Assembly (NCBI GenBank): GCA_026182355.1
Contig: JAPFBL010001928.1
Coordinates: 4,845,001-4,909,000, forward strand
Source of the DNA: Hermatobates lingyangjiaoensis
Taxonomy: Eukaryota > Arthropoda > Insecta > Hemiptera > Hermatobatidae
Direction: 5' to 3'
Length of the DNA: 64,000 nt
The stretch's first letter is position 1. Every line of letters starts with the position of its first letter. The position numbers were made by a program, and so were the translations under genes. The notes under the pieces were generated by a model that saw only the letters and a list, made by a program, of their open reading frames with translations, had not been told where the DNA came from and did not search any database. Shown in pieces: positions 48,196 through 59,498 of the stretch.

Positions 48196-49324
48196 TATAT
48201 ATCTTTTGTTTTTCTTTTTCCTCGTGGTTTCGACTTCATTGATTGCAACACGTGTTTGATTGTGATTTTTCTGCATACATAGTTATGCGTACGACAAATT
48301 GAAGCAACCATAAGACTAAGAGGTTTGTACAAGTAAAAGAAGTTGTGAAACATATTTGAGTTTTTTTTTGAAAAATTTTTAATAATAAACTAGATAATGT
48401 TTAAAATTATGTTTTTAAATCTTTGCACTTGTGAAGTTTCTAGAACAGTAATACAATTTGAGATGTAATAGTATCTCATTTATTATTCGGTATTCATTTT
48501 AGGTGCTTATAATTGTAAATTGAAATACTTAAATTTTTCTTTGCTCAAAATTACTAGAAAAAGATTTTTAGTAATTATCTGTGTGATGATACCTAATGTT
48601 CTATCACCTGTAAGAAATCGCCCGAATATAGGGCGATTTAAACATTTTAAATGTTTATAATACTTATTACCGATTTGTATAGAGTTATGTTTTCCCCGAT
48701 ATTGTGTATGTGTATTGCTTAATGTATGGGAATGTAATTTATGTTGGTTTTTCCCATTTTTCTCTAAAGTAACAGTGCAGAATGTTTTGGACATGATTGC
48801 AAGTCCCTTCATTAGTCAGGAAACCATGTGTGCGTAAAAGATTATTTACCATGCTGCAGGATAAAATCTGTCCAATTTTAGCTTCTTAGGTGAATGAATA
48901 CTTAAGTTTTCTTAGCACTTCGCATTCACTATTCCTCGAGCATGCTAGCAGCCCATCCCTTTGTCAAATGTATTAATCACCCATCAGTAGTTAACTAACA
49001 TCCTCATCTTGCGGTTACTTTCTTTGATATTGTTAAAAAATTGATTTTACTCTTCCATAACAGACTTCGTAAGAATATAAAAAACAAATAAGAAATATTA
49101 AGAGATCTCGATGAAATCTGTTTTCTCAGAAGTTACTTTCCAGTCTATATGATTGATTTATATACCTAGATTTACTGTTTATTTATTCATTATCCAATTT
49201 AAATGTATACATACAGGTTGTCTCTGGAAAAATGAGGCACGACCTTTTATGGAAACAATTTTAAATTTCTATAGTGTTTTATAAACTTTGAAAATAGGAA
49301 AACTAAAATGGTGGGTTATATTAC

Positions 49325-49458
49325 CTTGATTTAGAGATGGCTGGGGCGAGGAAGAGGGCAGTGGTGCGGGAAGGACTTCGCTGGCGGACCTCTGCGAACT
49401 GTTGGAAACTAGGCCACATTTGCGAGGATCCTCCCACTGGGTAGTCTGCGTGATATGG
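49325..49458 (-). CDS. yki: Yorkie/YAP1 orthologue, second half of first WW domain
   Basis: Reads (N)HITQTTQWEDPRKCGLVSN, then SSQRSASEVLPAPLPSSSPQ, PSLNQ. The first part is the C-terminal strand of a WW domain (human WW1: NHIDQTTTWQDPRK). Acceptor GTTTTTAG precedes 49458 and the exon opens with the last base of a codon (phase 2), so the missing upstream exon should end ...YFxN split as AA|C. The donor AATCAAG|GTAATA leaves one G that pairs in frame with the WW2 exon (Gly). The Ser/Pro-rich linker between WW domains is usual. Confidence 0.95.
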
Positions 49459-49459
49459 C

Positions 49460-50525
49460 TAAAAACAAAAAAAATATTAATTACTTTAAGAAAATTAGAA
49501 TACAATCATAAACATTGAAATGGTTTTTTTCTGTTTTGTTTTTCTTCTTGTTTCCGAACTCAACAATTGTATAGTTTAAAACCCTCTAATGCCGTTCAAC
49601 AAGAGGAATGTTTAGCTCATTTATTATTTGACACACATTTCAATTATGAGTAAGTCACATTCCTGGGTTGATTCTTCATCAGGAATCCTCAAGTTTATCA
49701 TAGCAAGAATTTTTAACAATTTCCCAATCGATCGGTCTATAAGAATTAAGAGCTTAGAAAAACCAATGAGCAGCATGCACTTTTTACCAGTTGACATTTT
49801 CCCAGAGCACTGAACTTCTGATATTCTGATACTAGCTCAACTGAATTTGAATTGTATCCATGTATAAAGCGAGTAAGTTTACTTTTGAATCGTTGTCGTC
49901 CAGTCTGGATCTTGTTTATAAATGTTTAAGTAATATATGTATGACTTAATCTAAAAATGAGGTAATCTGCAATTGAAGAAGTTACCACAATAATCAAAAA
50001 AACTAGACAAGTAATACCGTAGTAAATACTCGTAGTAACCAAAGAGTAATATTTTTAATCTGATGTAATTAATATAATGTAGCATATGTTACGTAATTGT
50101 TATGATTGTTTTTAAAAATGCTGACATGGATATGTGAAAGGATGAAGGCAGTCAGAAGTTTGGTCCAGCGCAGCTACACACCATAGGCCGACGACCCCAC
50201 CATCACATCTTATTAATAGTTAAACTAGCACTTATTAACAGTTATCTCTCAGTCTGCAACAGTGCCACTCCTCACGCAACCTTCTTCCCTGCCACCAAAG
50301 AAAAACCTGTTCCTCGCAGCATTCCTTTCTTTGACATTGTCTTTCCAAAACATTTTGCCGCACTTTTTCTGTGATTGTAGGTCATTGATAACAGTTTAAA
50401 ATTAAAAACCCACTCTAAATGTAATAATAACCTTTTCATCTAATAATGTTGTAAACATATGCAAACGAAAGATATCAATTCATTATTTCTAGGCCATTTT
50501 AATTCTTTTGTTCTAGGGGGAACAT
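49460..50525. other. YAP intron, no exon found
   Basis: Searched on the minus strand for the first half of WW1 and the TEAD-binding region; none seen. A less AT-rich patch at 50140-50350 has no sustained frame. Confidence 0.45.
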
Positions 50526-50529
50526 ACAT

Positions 50530-50770
50530 ACATATATTTATATGATCAAACCACAATATGAAATGGGAAAAAAAGACAAAGATATTTCAACCATAACAAG
50601 CGGTCTTTGTCAGAGTCAAACACCCTATAGTTGGGTTTTTTATTAAAAAAGTTGGTTAATCAATTAACCAACTATTGGGTTTTTAACTCTGACGAAGACC
50701 GCTTGTTACGGTTGAAATATCTAAGTCTTGTTTTCCAATTTGATATTGTGGTTTGATCATTATATATATA
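50530..50770. mobile_element. Foldback element, family B
   Basis: Inverted repeat with TGATCAAACCACAATATGAA and its complement, centred near 50652, with (TA)n to the right. The right arm core at 50685-50727: CTGACGA, A, GACCG / CGGTT, GAA, ATATCT, A, AGTC. The left arm core is decayed. Confidence 0.83.
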
Positions 50771-50993
50771 TATATATTTATTAAATTTTATATTATATAA
50801 AATACTCTGTGAGCGCTTTGACTATGAGCTTCCTCAATAGATTTCAGAATCTTTCTACATTTTCTTTATTATGTATTATACTTTATATATGCATGTAAGG
50901 TAATGCATCAATAATATTTTAGCTTGTGTTTGTTTGTTATAGCTTGTGAGGTCTCTGCCTCAACAATATGAAACTATTTATCTTTAAAACAGA

Positions 50994-51122
50994 TCAATTA
51001 ACCAACTATTGGGTTTTTGACTATGACGAAGATCGCTTGTTACGGTTTGTCTTTTTTTCCCATTTCTTATTGTGGTTTGATCATTGAATGTTATTTCACG
51101 TGTTTATGTCAAATCTTGTGAA
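50994..51122 (+). mobile_element. Family B copy, core deleted
   Basis: CAACTATTGGGTTTTTGACT through TGTTATTTCACGTGTTTATG. The GAAAGATCTTA part of the core is missing after TTACGGTTTG. Confidence 0.8.
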
Positions 51123-53190
51123 ATGTATATAAAATATTGTGAAAAATGTATATACATTTAAAAGTATAAATGAGAAATATAAAGTGCTCTACATTTAACT
51201 TAAAGTGCACTATAAACTTATTTAAACTCATTAATAGTGAAAAAAAATATTTAAATTAATTTTAGTCTTATTATAACAACTGTATCAACTGTTTAGAAAT
51301 ATTGAATCCTAAAGTACATATCCCAAAATTGGAACAACAAAAAGAAAGTAGCAATATGACTTGTGCACCAATACACGCAAACTCGTGAATCATTCTACAA
51401 ATATTTAGTTAATATTAAAGTATAATCATGAGGTTATATATTTCAAAAACTCTCTCTTTTTTATGTGTTTTGAGATCCTCTGTATCCGTTTATACAAATT
51501 CTTTTTTGCACATTTGAGTGGGAATAAAAGACAACATATTAAAAAAGTATATGTTCCACAATGTAGTCCACAGCTTTAATAGAGATGACTACTAATTACT
51601 CTAGATATTAAGGACAAATATTTAGTTTAAGTAAACTAATATGATTAATACAGTTTTTCAACAATTTTATAAGGAGATAGAATATTTACTCATATCTATT
51701 TTTAATGCAATAAAATTAAATGAAAGTGATAAGCCCAGATGAGGCAATATTCTTTTTCTCGAATTTTTATCGGCTTTTTAGTTCTATACTCTCTTTTCTT
51801 GAAAGCTGAAATTAAACAACATTGGAAAACACGATATTTCAGTGAGGATATCATGTGCCAAATTTTAATTATTTACAAGTTAGTATAGCGAAAAATAAAT
51901 AGTTTACGAGCTGACACAAAGTATTTTGTGCAGTTGTCTGCAGTTGTTCTTACCAATATGTATATGTCAAATTCATTGTGCTTTAATAACGTCACAACGC
52001 GCAATATGTTTACAAATTTTGTAATATGTACCTGGCCATTTCACTCGCATACAATCACACACACACAATCTCGGGTTCATCAACATAAAAAATATGAACA
52101 AAATATTCTGGTGCCTCGTTATCTGAAATCCGGTTAGCAACAAAAAATCACTCTCTTTTTGTATAAAGTAACATATATATATATATATTAATTTATAAAG
52201 AATTCCAGAAGAGAAAACAAGATGTTTGGTTGATGTTTATATTCCTGAATCTTCGCTGTTTCCAAGAGCAACAACAATAACTGTTCTGTTGCCGACAGTC
52301 ACAAATACACGTAGTTAAATCAAACAGAAAGCCTGCAGTATTCAAGATTTCTATTTCTAAGTGACGTTAATAGCTTAACTGAAAGTATGTCTATAAACAT
52401 AAAGAAAGAAAGAAAGATTTGAAATGGGATTCTTTACGACGTTCTAATGGATCTCTTACTCTATATATCATGATTCCTTCGTTTAGACTTTCTTTTGCAG
52501 ACATTTATCCATTTTTATAAAAGAAAACACATTTCAAAAGGAAAAAAAAATTAAATTAATGAAGGTATCCAACAAGAGTTCTATTTTTATAAATATATCA
52601 AAATAATAAGAAAAAGAAGTTACGATTCAAACCATTACAGAAATTCCAAGACAAAACTAAGTTATTTTGGTTAATGAAGTGTTTTCTGTAAAATTAAAAT
52701 TGAATTGCCGTTAATTAACAATCTTTTTTCTGTATACGATTTTTAAAATAGATTATGAGCAAAACAAGGTTCCTCTTAAATTACTTAAGAAATATGAATT
52801 TTAGCAAATTACATATGAATCCAAAACTTTCAAAAATTAAGAATCAAGCAAAATGCAAACATTTTAATTTCTCTCAAACTTTCCGATAACAAAATTTTGA
52901 AGTCAATATAAACATATCTCTCAGGTAAATCAGGTTTCTATTATTCCAGTAGAGTTTAGTGTTTTTTTAGGACGATATCACTTTTTTCTAATTGACTCAA
53001 AATCTTCCAAGTTTTTTCACAAATTAATTTTAATCAGATTCACCATGCAAAGATTTGACATTTTAGTGTTAGTAAATTTGTGAACAAAAATTCAAAATTC
53101 AGGAAATGCACCCTAATGTCTTGTTCAAATAAAAGATGCCAAAAATTTATTCGGCATATTCTTTCGGAGTGCAATATTTTTATTTCATAT
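51123..53190. other. AT-rich sequence, nothing recognised
   Basis: No exon, RNA gene or transposon recognised; short (TA)n at 52172-52186. Confidence 0.4.
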
Positions 53191-53230
53191 TGAGGTTTGA
53201 TCATATATATATATGAACAGTTGGGTTTTT

Positions 53231-53273
53231 GACTCTGACGAAGACCGCTTGTAACGGTTGAAAGATCTTAGTC
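53231..53273 (+). ncRNA. Hammerhead-ribozyme-like motif (family B)
   Basis: GACT / AGTC stem I, CTGACGA, extra A, stem II GACCG / CGGTT, GAA, AGATCT, T: complete. Confidence 0.67.
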
Positions 53274-53369
53274 TTGTTTTCCCATTCTTATTGTGGTTTA
53301 ATCATTGATTGTTGTTTCACGTGTTTACGTGAAATCTTTTTATATATATATATAAAAAGTTGGGTTTTT

Positions 53370-53412
53370 TACTCTGACGAAGACCGCTTGTTACGGTTGA
53401 AAGATCTTAGTC
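53370..53412 (+). ncRNA. Hammerhead-ribozyme-like motif (family B)
   Basis: As the previous copy, with TACT instead of GACT in stem I. Confidence 0.65.
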
Positions 53413-53529
53413 TTGTTTTCCCATTTCTTATTGTGGTTTGATCATTGATTGTTATTTCACGTGTTTATGTGAAAGCTTTATATATATATATATATATATA
53501 TACATTTAAAAATGAATGTCCGATTTCAC

Positions 53530-53800
53530 GTTATTCAATTTGTTAGAAATTTTTTCTAGTTTTCTAAACCTCTATTTTAAACCGGGTTTCTTAGGCCATG
53601 AATTAACTCCATATTTCTGGTTAGTGAATATATTCTTCGATTGTTTCGGTGTTACAAATCACCATCTTCAGAAAAAAATGTTATCACCATAATTAACTAT
53701 TACACACAAAAAATAAAATAAAACTATTACACTTGATAAATTACAATTAAATAAATTACAACAACTGGTTGCAAGTCTGGTTTGGGGAATCACATTATTC
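53530..53800 (-). mobile_element. Single-arm element with hammerhead-like motif (family J)
   Basis: Read on the minus strand around the motif at 53633-53677. Element ends are not clear. Confidence 0.5.
53633..53677 (-). ncRNA. Hammerhead-ribozyme-like motif (family J)
   Basis: Stem I TTTTTT / GAAGAA (six pairs, two wobble), CTGAAGA, extra T, stem II GGTG-ATTTGTAA-CACC, GAA, ACAAT, C. Stem III is only one pair here. It lies on the YAP coding strand, upstream of the known exons. Confidence 0.55.
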
Positions 53801-53929
53801 AGTCAGGTTACGTCAGGTTGTGTTATTGTTCCTGAAATGGCTCTATATGTTTCTTCATCTGGCGTGTCTTGGTATGGTTCTGTACTAATTCTTCCTTCAA
53901 TTTGTTCTCTTCCTTTGTTTTTGGCTTAT

Positions 53930-54080
53930 ATATATATATATATATATATTCCATAAATGTGGTCGTCACCACGATAAATGATGTGATTCTCTTGAGGAAG
54001 AGGTACACTGAAGAATTCCTTCGTCATCGTTCCAGTAAAAGTACTGGTAACATACGCCCCTTCAGGGAAGTGAAGGGGCA
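53930..54080. other. (TA)n followed by short hairpin
   Basis: A TA tract (53930-53950) and a hairpin GCCCCTTCAGGGAAGTGAAGGGGC-like (split: GCCCCTTC, GAAGGGGC) near 54056-54079. No gene. Confidence 0.5.
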
Positions 54081-54245
54081 AAAAAAATAAGTACGTAAAA
54101 ATTACACTTAAATAATATAAATAGAACAAACAATAAAGTAATAAAATCAGATCTGAATTAAGAAAAGCTAAATTATAAACATAAATAATTATTTAAAACA
54201 GAATTATAAAATAATAGCACAATTAATTTTAATTATTCAGTGAAA

Positions 54246-54381
54246 TGAGATTAAGTCCAGGAGTTATTCTAGCTCCAAGATATTTTCCTCTTCAGGATCC
54301 CTTCAAGGTTGCGATGGGGGGTCCCCGATTCTAAGAGCCACAAATCAGTCATCTTAGACTCAACTCCTAGACTTAATCTCA
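54246..54381. mobile_element. Short inverted-repeat element
   Basis: TGAGATTAAGTCCAGGAGTT and AACTCCTAGACTTAATCTCA flank 96 bp that include GGTTGCGATGGGGGGTCCCC. The minus strand starts with CCTGAAGAGGAAAATATC, similar to the ribozyme core start but without stem II or GAAAC. Confidence 0.6.
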
Positions 54382-54654
54382 AATGTTTGTTAATTTTTTT
54401 TTAATTCTGTTTTAAATTATTATTTAGCTCTTTTAATTCAGTCTGCGTTAATTTATTATCATTATAATTACTTTATTTTTATTTCACATTCTTGCTTCAT
54501 TTGATATGATATATTTATTATTTATTCTATTTATATTATATAATTTTGAATCGTAGTGCTTTATTTTTTGTCCTTTTCTTTCCCGTCTCATGTTGGAGGC
54601 ATTTTCACTACGTCGAAGGGATTCTTCAAAGTGGTTTACTCAACCAAATCACAT

Positions 54655-54735
54655 CTCTCCTGATGACGATTCATCAGAATATGGAAGTTAGTTGTTGCAG
54701 TTTTTTCACATTATTATTATTATTATTATTATTAT
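54655..54735 (+). repeat. Family A-like fragment and (ATT)n tract
   Basis: CTCTCCTGATGACGATTC, then AGAATATGG at 54655-54683 (decayed core), followed by (TTA)n at 54709-54735. Confidence 0.6.
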
Positions 54736-54863
54736 AGACGTATAGTTATTACTACTTCCCTTTTTTGATTATACACAAAATTTGTGTATGCAGAAAAAAA
54801 CTTAAGTTGCATTGAGCAATGGAAAATTATGTTAGTTAATAAATAAAAAATTAAAATATTATA

Positions 54864-55076
54864 TTATGTCATGAAAAAAAAAGCTATAGTCACGTGGAAA
54901 CGGGATGATGATTTAAATCTAAAGCTAATAACGAGTGACTCAGGCAGAGAATTATCAGGTAATTTCATAATCTCCCAGTTTGATAAGAGATCATAATAAT
55001 CTGCTGCAAACATCGCTGTCTCTCTCGCCTCTTCATGTAGGACCACGCTATCAGTTTTAAAACTATTACTATGCAT
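54864..55076 (-). pseudogene. Unrecognised open frame (70 codons)
   Basis: Reads MHSNSFKTDSVVLHEEARET, AMFAADYYDLLSNWEIMKLP, DNSLPESLVISFRF. The composition is protein-like and less AT-biased than the surroundings. No family recognised, no clear splice sites. A transposase remnant or an exon of an unknown gene are both possible. Confidence 0.25.
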
Positions 55077-55079
55077 GTA

Positions 55080-56030
55080 TTCAAGTATAGCGGTCTACCT
55101 AGAGGGGTCATCATCCAGAGTGGAACAAGTTTTGATTACTTTTTTTTTTTGAAATTATCTATAAAGTAGATGAAATATGTTTGGTTTTTTTAAATATTTT
55201 AAAATGCGATTTATATTTTATTGTTTAATATCAAATAATAGTTGACAGCCATTCTTAATTTTGATTGAACTGGAACCAGCAGTATATTCTCAACAGACTC
55301 CGGATGCAACAGTAGGAGCAAATTAAAAAACAATGAAATACTACATTAGAGGTTTAAAATATTATGGATATATTTATATTGTTATGAAATAAAATAAATA
55401 ATAAATAACAATATTATAAATTTTTTTTTAAAAAGAAACTTTAACAGAACTGCCAGAAAAATCAAGAACGCTATAATAAAATTAAAAAAAAATATTTTTT
55501 GGGAAATAGTATAAAATTTCATGACTAGATACAGAAAATCATAAACTGATTACTTGAGAGCATTTGAACAGATAGTAGTTAAATTAGGATTATCACTTCT
55601 GTTGTTAAAGAATGCACGGATTTGAACTATACGAATAATTTTACTTTGAATTTCCAGAAATCTTAATATAAGGTATCTTTTAAAATGTGTTGATTTTAAT
55701 TCAATGTAGAATGAATATTTTAATAAAAAATTAAGTGTTGGGTTTGAATAATAGTGGGTGATTAGTTGTTTGATGTCCATGGTGGGTACGAAATAAAGGA
55801 GATGACGAAGTGCGGTGTAAGAATAGGGTGAATCATAAGCCGTCTAAAAGACGCGAGTGAACTCACGTGGGAGTCATTGTTTTAGTCTGTTATTAGCCTT
55901 GTTCAGCCGGGGCCAGGATTGCGTCTCCCTTAAACACAACTCGCCTTAATATAGTCTTAACCAATGGTGCTTTCCCAGTCGTCACACTAAGTCTTCTAGA
56001 TCAGGCTTCATCAACTCATAAAATCTACCT
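55080..56030. other. No gene recognised
   Basis: A less AT-rich patch at 55790-55985 (CAGCCGGGGCCAGGATTGCG) has no frame or RNA signature I can name. Confidence 0.4.
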
Positions 56031-56039
56031 TTATATATA

Positions 56040-56084
<45 letters not shown>

Positions 56085-56106
56085 GAGAGAAGAAGAGAGA
56101 AGAGAA

Positions 56107-56239
56107 ATAAAATAAGCAGTGACACATAAACTGAAAGACAAAAAGACTCACTTTTCAATATTTCGACCGTAATGGCGGTCGAAATATTGAAAAGTAAGTC
56201 TTTGTTGTGTTTCAGTTTATGTGTCACTGCTTATTTTAA
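56107..56239. mobile_element. Foldback element, family A-related, truncated core
   Basis: AAATAAAATAAGCAGTGACA and complement, centred at 56173, beside (TA)n at 56034-56080. The centre TTCGACCGTAATGGCGGTCGAA joins the two stem II-GAA halves directly (written here in halves: TTCGACCG, CGGTCGAA), so the CTGANGA part has been lost. Confidence 0.8.
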
Positions 56240-56339
56240 TTGTAATCTGTCCTGCCGGACCGTTTTTCGTTTATCATGGTATATATATATATTTTAATAA
56301 AAATATATTATATTTAATATATGCAGATATTTATGTATT

Positions 56340-56715
56340 GCGACCGTTTGATAAGAATAGGTGTGGTTCTAATCGGTTCGGTCAATTTTCAAGGATAAAA
56401 AATCAAACTCTCGTTGCAACGTTTCGGTTTTATTTATAACCTTTTCATAGGCAGAAGTAAGAATTTTTAACTAAGAAAATGAAATTTACATTATTTAAAG
56501 GAACAACAATGTTAGCGGACAAAACCTTCGACTAGACTAAGTCTAGTCGAAGGTTTTGTCGGCTAACATTGTTGTTCTTTAAATAATGTAAATTTCATTT
56601 CTAGTTAAAAATTCTTACTTCTGCCTATGAAAAAGGTTTTAAATAAACGAATGAGCGTTTGGCAACGAAGTTTGATTTTTTATCCTGGAAAATTGACGAA
56701 CCCGATTAGAGAACA
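56340..56715. mobile_element. Foldback element, family C, near complete
   Basis: Inverted repeat centred at 56539 on TCGACTAGACTTAGTCTAGTCGA-type sequence (CTTCGACTAGACT and its complement). Outer ends GTTCTAATCGG...and GATTAGAGAACAC. It shows the full family C arm of about 185 bp. Confidence 0.85.
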
Positions 56716-56739
56716 CTTTTTACTTATATATATAATATA

Positions 56740-56885
56740 TATACACGAGTTCGAGATTAACAAAGAGCAACACACAAAGTAGGGAAACACACTTACAGAC
56801 TCAAATTTTCGGGTAATCCGTCTTCAGGAGAAAAGAGAATGGGAGACAAAGCACGTTGTCGACGCAACGGCAAGTAACCAACCCC
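56740..56885 (-). mobile_element. Family D single arm
   Basis: CGAGTTCGAGATTAACAAAG through AATCCGTCTTCAGGAGAAAA, same as the left arm of 17631. Minus-strand core at 56800-56830. It follows (TA)n. Confidence 0.83.
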
Positions 56886-56954
56886 GCAAGTAAATATATA
56901 TATATAAAATAAATTCAAAACGAAGGAAACACACAGAAAGACACAGACATAACT

Positions 56955-56992
56955 CACATCGATATTTCGACCATCGTCATCATCAGGAGGTG
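56955..56992 (-). ncRNA. Hammerhead-ribozyme-like motif (family A)
   Basis: Mirror copy of 57050-57087. Confidence 0.65.
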
Positions 56993-57049
56993 CGAAGAGC
57001 GAAGAGTCCCGCAGGAAGGCAGGGCGGCGACTCCCTTCGGGACTCTTCG

Positions 57050-57087
57050 CACCTCCTGATGATGACGATGGTCGAAATATCGATGTG
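57050..57087 (+). ncRNA. Hammerhead-ribozyme-like motif (family A)
   Basis: CACCTC / GATGTG stem I, CTGATGA, extra T (C in the 1694 copy), stem II GAC-GATG-GTC, GAA, ATAT, C. Confidence 0.65.
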
Positions 57088-57199
57088 AGTTATATCTGTG
57101 TCTTTCGGTGTGTTTCCTTCGTTTTGAATTTATTTTATTTAAAAAAGTCCGCTGGACCGTTTCTTTTAATTGTTATATATATATATATATATATAATAA

Positions 57200-58965
57200 A
57201 TAAACTTTTTGAGCTATTCTTATGCCTCTTTTAAGAGAAATATTTATGCAAAAAGATTATAAACATTACAAATATTTAACGAAAAGTTTATGCGATTCAT
57301 AACTAAAATTGAAAAAGAAAATAGTAATGAATTCGATATAAATGAAAAATTTTCAAAGGATTTTGATAAAAAGAAAGTGTTGGAAGTAAAAATGTACCTG
57401 TGTTGTTTCTTATGTAAGCCGTGACGCAGTTCTATAGTGGAGTAGTCACGACTCGCAAGGAGTCAAGATGCCTAACGATTGTTACTCTTGACTTGGATTT
57501 GCCTTGTTATTGTGTTTCTGACAAACTAAAATAGTAATTCATATAATTCAGTAATATTTATATATGAATAATGATGAAATGTACAGTGTAATCAATAGTA
57601 CTAATACAATAATAGTGACAATAAAAATAAGCTTCTTTTTCCTAAAATGTATATTCTTGGACGTTTCTAATCTTTTGGATGCTATAGTTAGAATAACTGC
57701 CCAGAGTGTTTGTTCTCAATATCTTGAAGTTACAGATTCAATACTTTGTCCCAGAGACTTTACAGTAAGAACAATTGTGCCAGCTATTCCAATCAGTTAC
57801 GTACATTTCACTAGAGGATTCAAATATCATTAAAATGATATCTTGTACTTTTTTTTTTTGAGAACTTTCTAAATCAATTAATGAATCTTAAAAAAAAATT
57901 ACAACAAAAACACCAACAACAAAATAAAATAAATTTGAATCATTTTTACATTTCTACAAAAAAAATATATTTTTGGGTTCTTTATAACCTTTTCAAGAAA
58001 AATTTGGACCATATTGATCGTTTTTATTTGGCAAGGCTGTTCTAGATCAGTGGTTTCACAAAGTGAAAACCATTAAGACGAGATATCTTTAGCTTCGGGG
58101 CAGAAAGTGTTCACGTATGCTCCAATGATCATGAAATGTGATTACCTTAATAGGGAGACAACTGAAAGTTATTAAATCAAATCACTGATTCCTATTTAGA
58201 TATAGTTTAGTAAATCAGTGTGTGTAAATATGAACATTAGATTAGTCTTACCAGTCTTTATAGATCTGTAGAAATATGCCAATCTGTTAGAGTTGGAAAT
58301 TTAAAGAAATAAAAATAAAATACTTGTATATAATATCAAAAATGTTTTATTATTTTGGCAAAATTTACTTTAAGAAAAATAGGAGTAAAAAATAAAAAAG
58401 AAAGAAGAACCACTGAGAGACACTATTGTCTCTCTGAGAAGAAGAATGAAGACTTTGGCCTTCATCGATTTCTTGGAGGCAGAAAGCAAGGTTTATTTGT
58501 TCCTGGTACTCATTTTGGTTATGGATAAACGACGTTGTCGAAGTTCATTTGACATCGGTGTTCCAAATGTTCCCTTAGTTAAGTTATAAGAGAAAATACA
58601 TTTAACGACCCATGCAGACACAAGACCTACAAGTTTAAAGTTTTTGACCTTTACAAGTTTCTGAACTCCAAGATATCGAATAGACAAGGTTTTATATTCC
58701 TCACATAGAAAATTGAGATCGTGCAAGGAAATACATGATACAAAGCTCGAATGTTCAGTACTGAATGAAAGTACACTGTTAAGAAAAGTTCACCTCAGAT
58801 AGTCTAGTTATAATAAGAACATGAATAACAATAATGTTTTTCAAACTGAGCACTATTCTTCTAATGGTATATGAGTTTTAAGTTTTAATTGGTGTTGTGC
58901 TTAGACCACTATTTCATCATTCCATGTGTATAAGCATGTCTACTTAAGTATATATACCAAGCGTG
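57200..58965. other. No gene firmly recognised
   Basis: AT-rich. An open minus-strand frame at 58726-58493 (ends near LRQRRLSITKMSTRNK) and a plus-strand frame at 57564-57833 have somewhat protein-like composition but no recognised family. Confidence 0.35.
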
Positions 58966-58970
58966 ATCAA

Positions 58971-59498
58971 AAAGTAAGCACACTTTTTGAATTTCCCGTT
59001 TGAATTTCTGCACTTTCCAATTTAAATTTTTTTTTGTCGTGTTGGTACACAAGTCACAATCATATGTTTACAGTTTTGACTATACAGCGTGTGTGTTCTT
59101 ATATGAGAGGCATAAAGGTTAGACTTGTGTTTGCGTGCTAGGCGATTTTTTGCTATCGAAAAAATAATTTCCTATGGAATAACTTATACTACTCAACAAC
59201 TTATTTTGCTTCAGTTCACTCACCATACTTACTTTAAACACTTCGAGAGTTTTTGAACACTTAATACCAGTTTTTTGCACAAAAATTAATACAAACTCTC
59301 TGCTCCATTATTTTCAAAATCAAGAAATGTCCGAGCATGAAAACACGCGTCTAACCTCGTTAACTTCTGACATAAAACAACGCATTCTATATATTCAAAA
59401 GTGTGAAATATTATCGTTACAAGTATACCAACACAACAACAAAAAATTTGGAATTTGAGTTTACAGATTGCGCGAAATTCAAAAACTCAGCTTACTTA
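58971..59498 (-). mobile_element. Mariner-type transposon relic with transposase N-terminus
   Basis: Long, imperfect inverted repeats (about 160 bp) with outer ends AAAGTAAGCACACTTTTTGA and complement of AACTCAGCTTACTTA. On the minus strand, an ATG at 59308 opens MEQRVCINFCAKTGIKCSKT, then LEVFKVS, which is the start of mariner transposases (MEQRVxxxFCxKxG). The DDD catalytic region is missing, so this is an internally deleted copy. Confidence 0.88.

Larger units (their letters stand above)
48048..48233. mobile_element. Foldback element with the best-paired hammerhead-like motif
   Basis: Inverted repeat centred at 48140, arms about 85 bp, 30-bp spacer of A and T runs. Arms differ at few points. 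This family (call it I) shares no obvious flanking sequence with A to H apart from the core design. Confidence 0.87.
53196..53482 (+). mobile_element. Two head-to-tail family B copies
   Basis: Copies at 53196-53340 and 53353-53482 in the same orientation, separated by a TA tract and followed by another. Each includes AGTTGGGTTTT through TTTCACGTGTTTA.GTGAAA. This direct pair shows that family B units can also stand in tandem, not only as foldbacks. Confidence 0.87.
56890..57195. mobile_element. Foldback element, family A, second copy
   Basis: AAAACGAAGGAAACACACAG and complement, centred at about 57021, right side extends to GTCCGCTGGACCGTTTCTTT then (TA)n. Cores at 56955-56992 (-) and 57050-57087 (+). 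Confidence 0.87.

Noticed and set aside
50140..50350. Possible exon with the YAP N-terminus
   Set aside because: The minus strand has stops and no TEAD-binding or WW signature.
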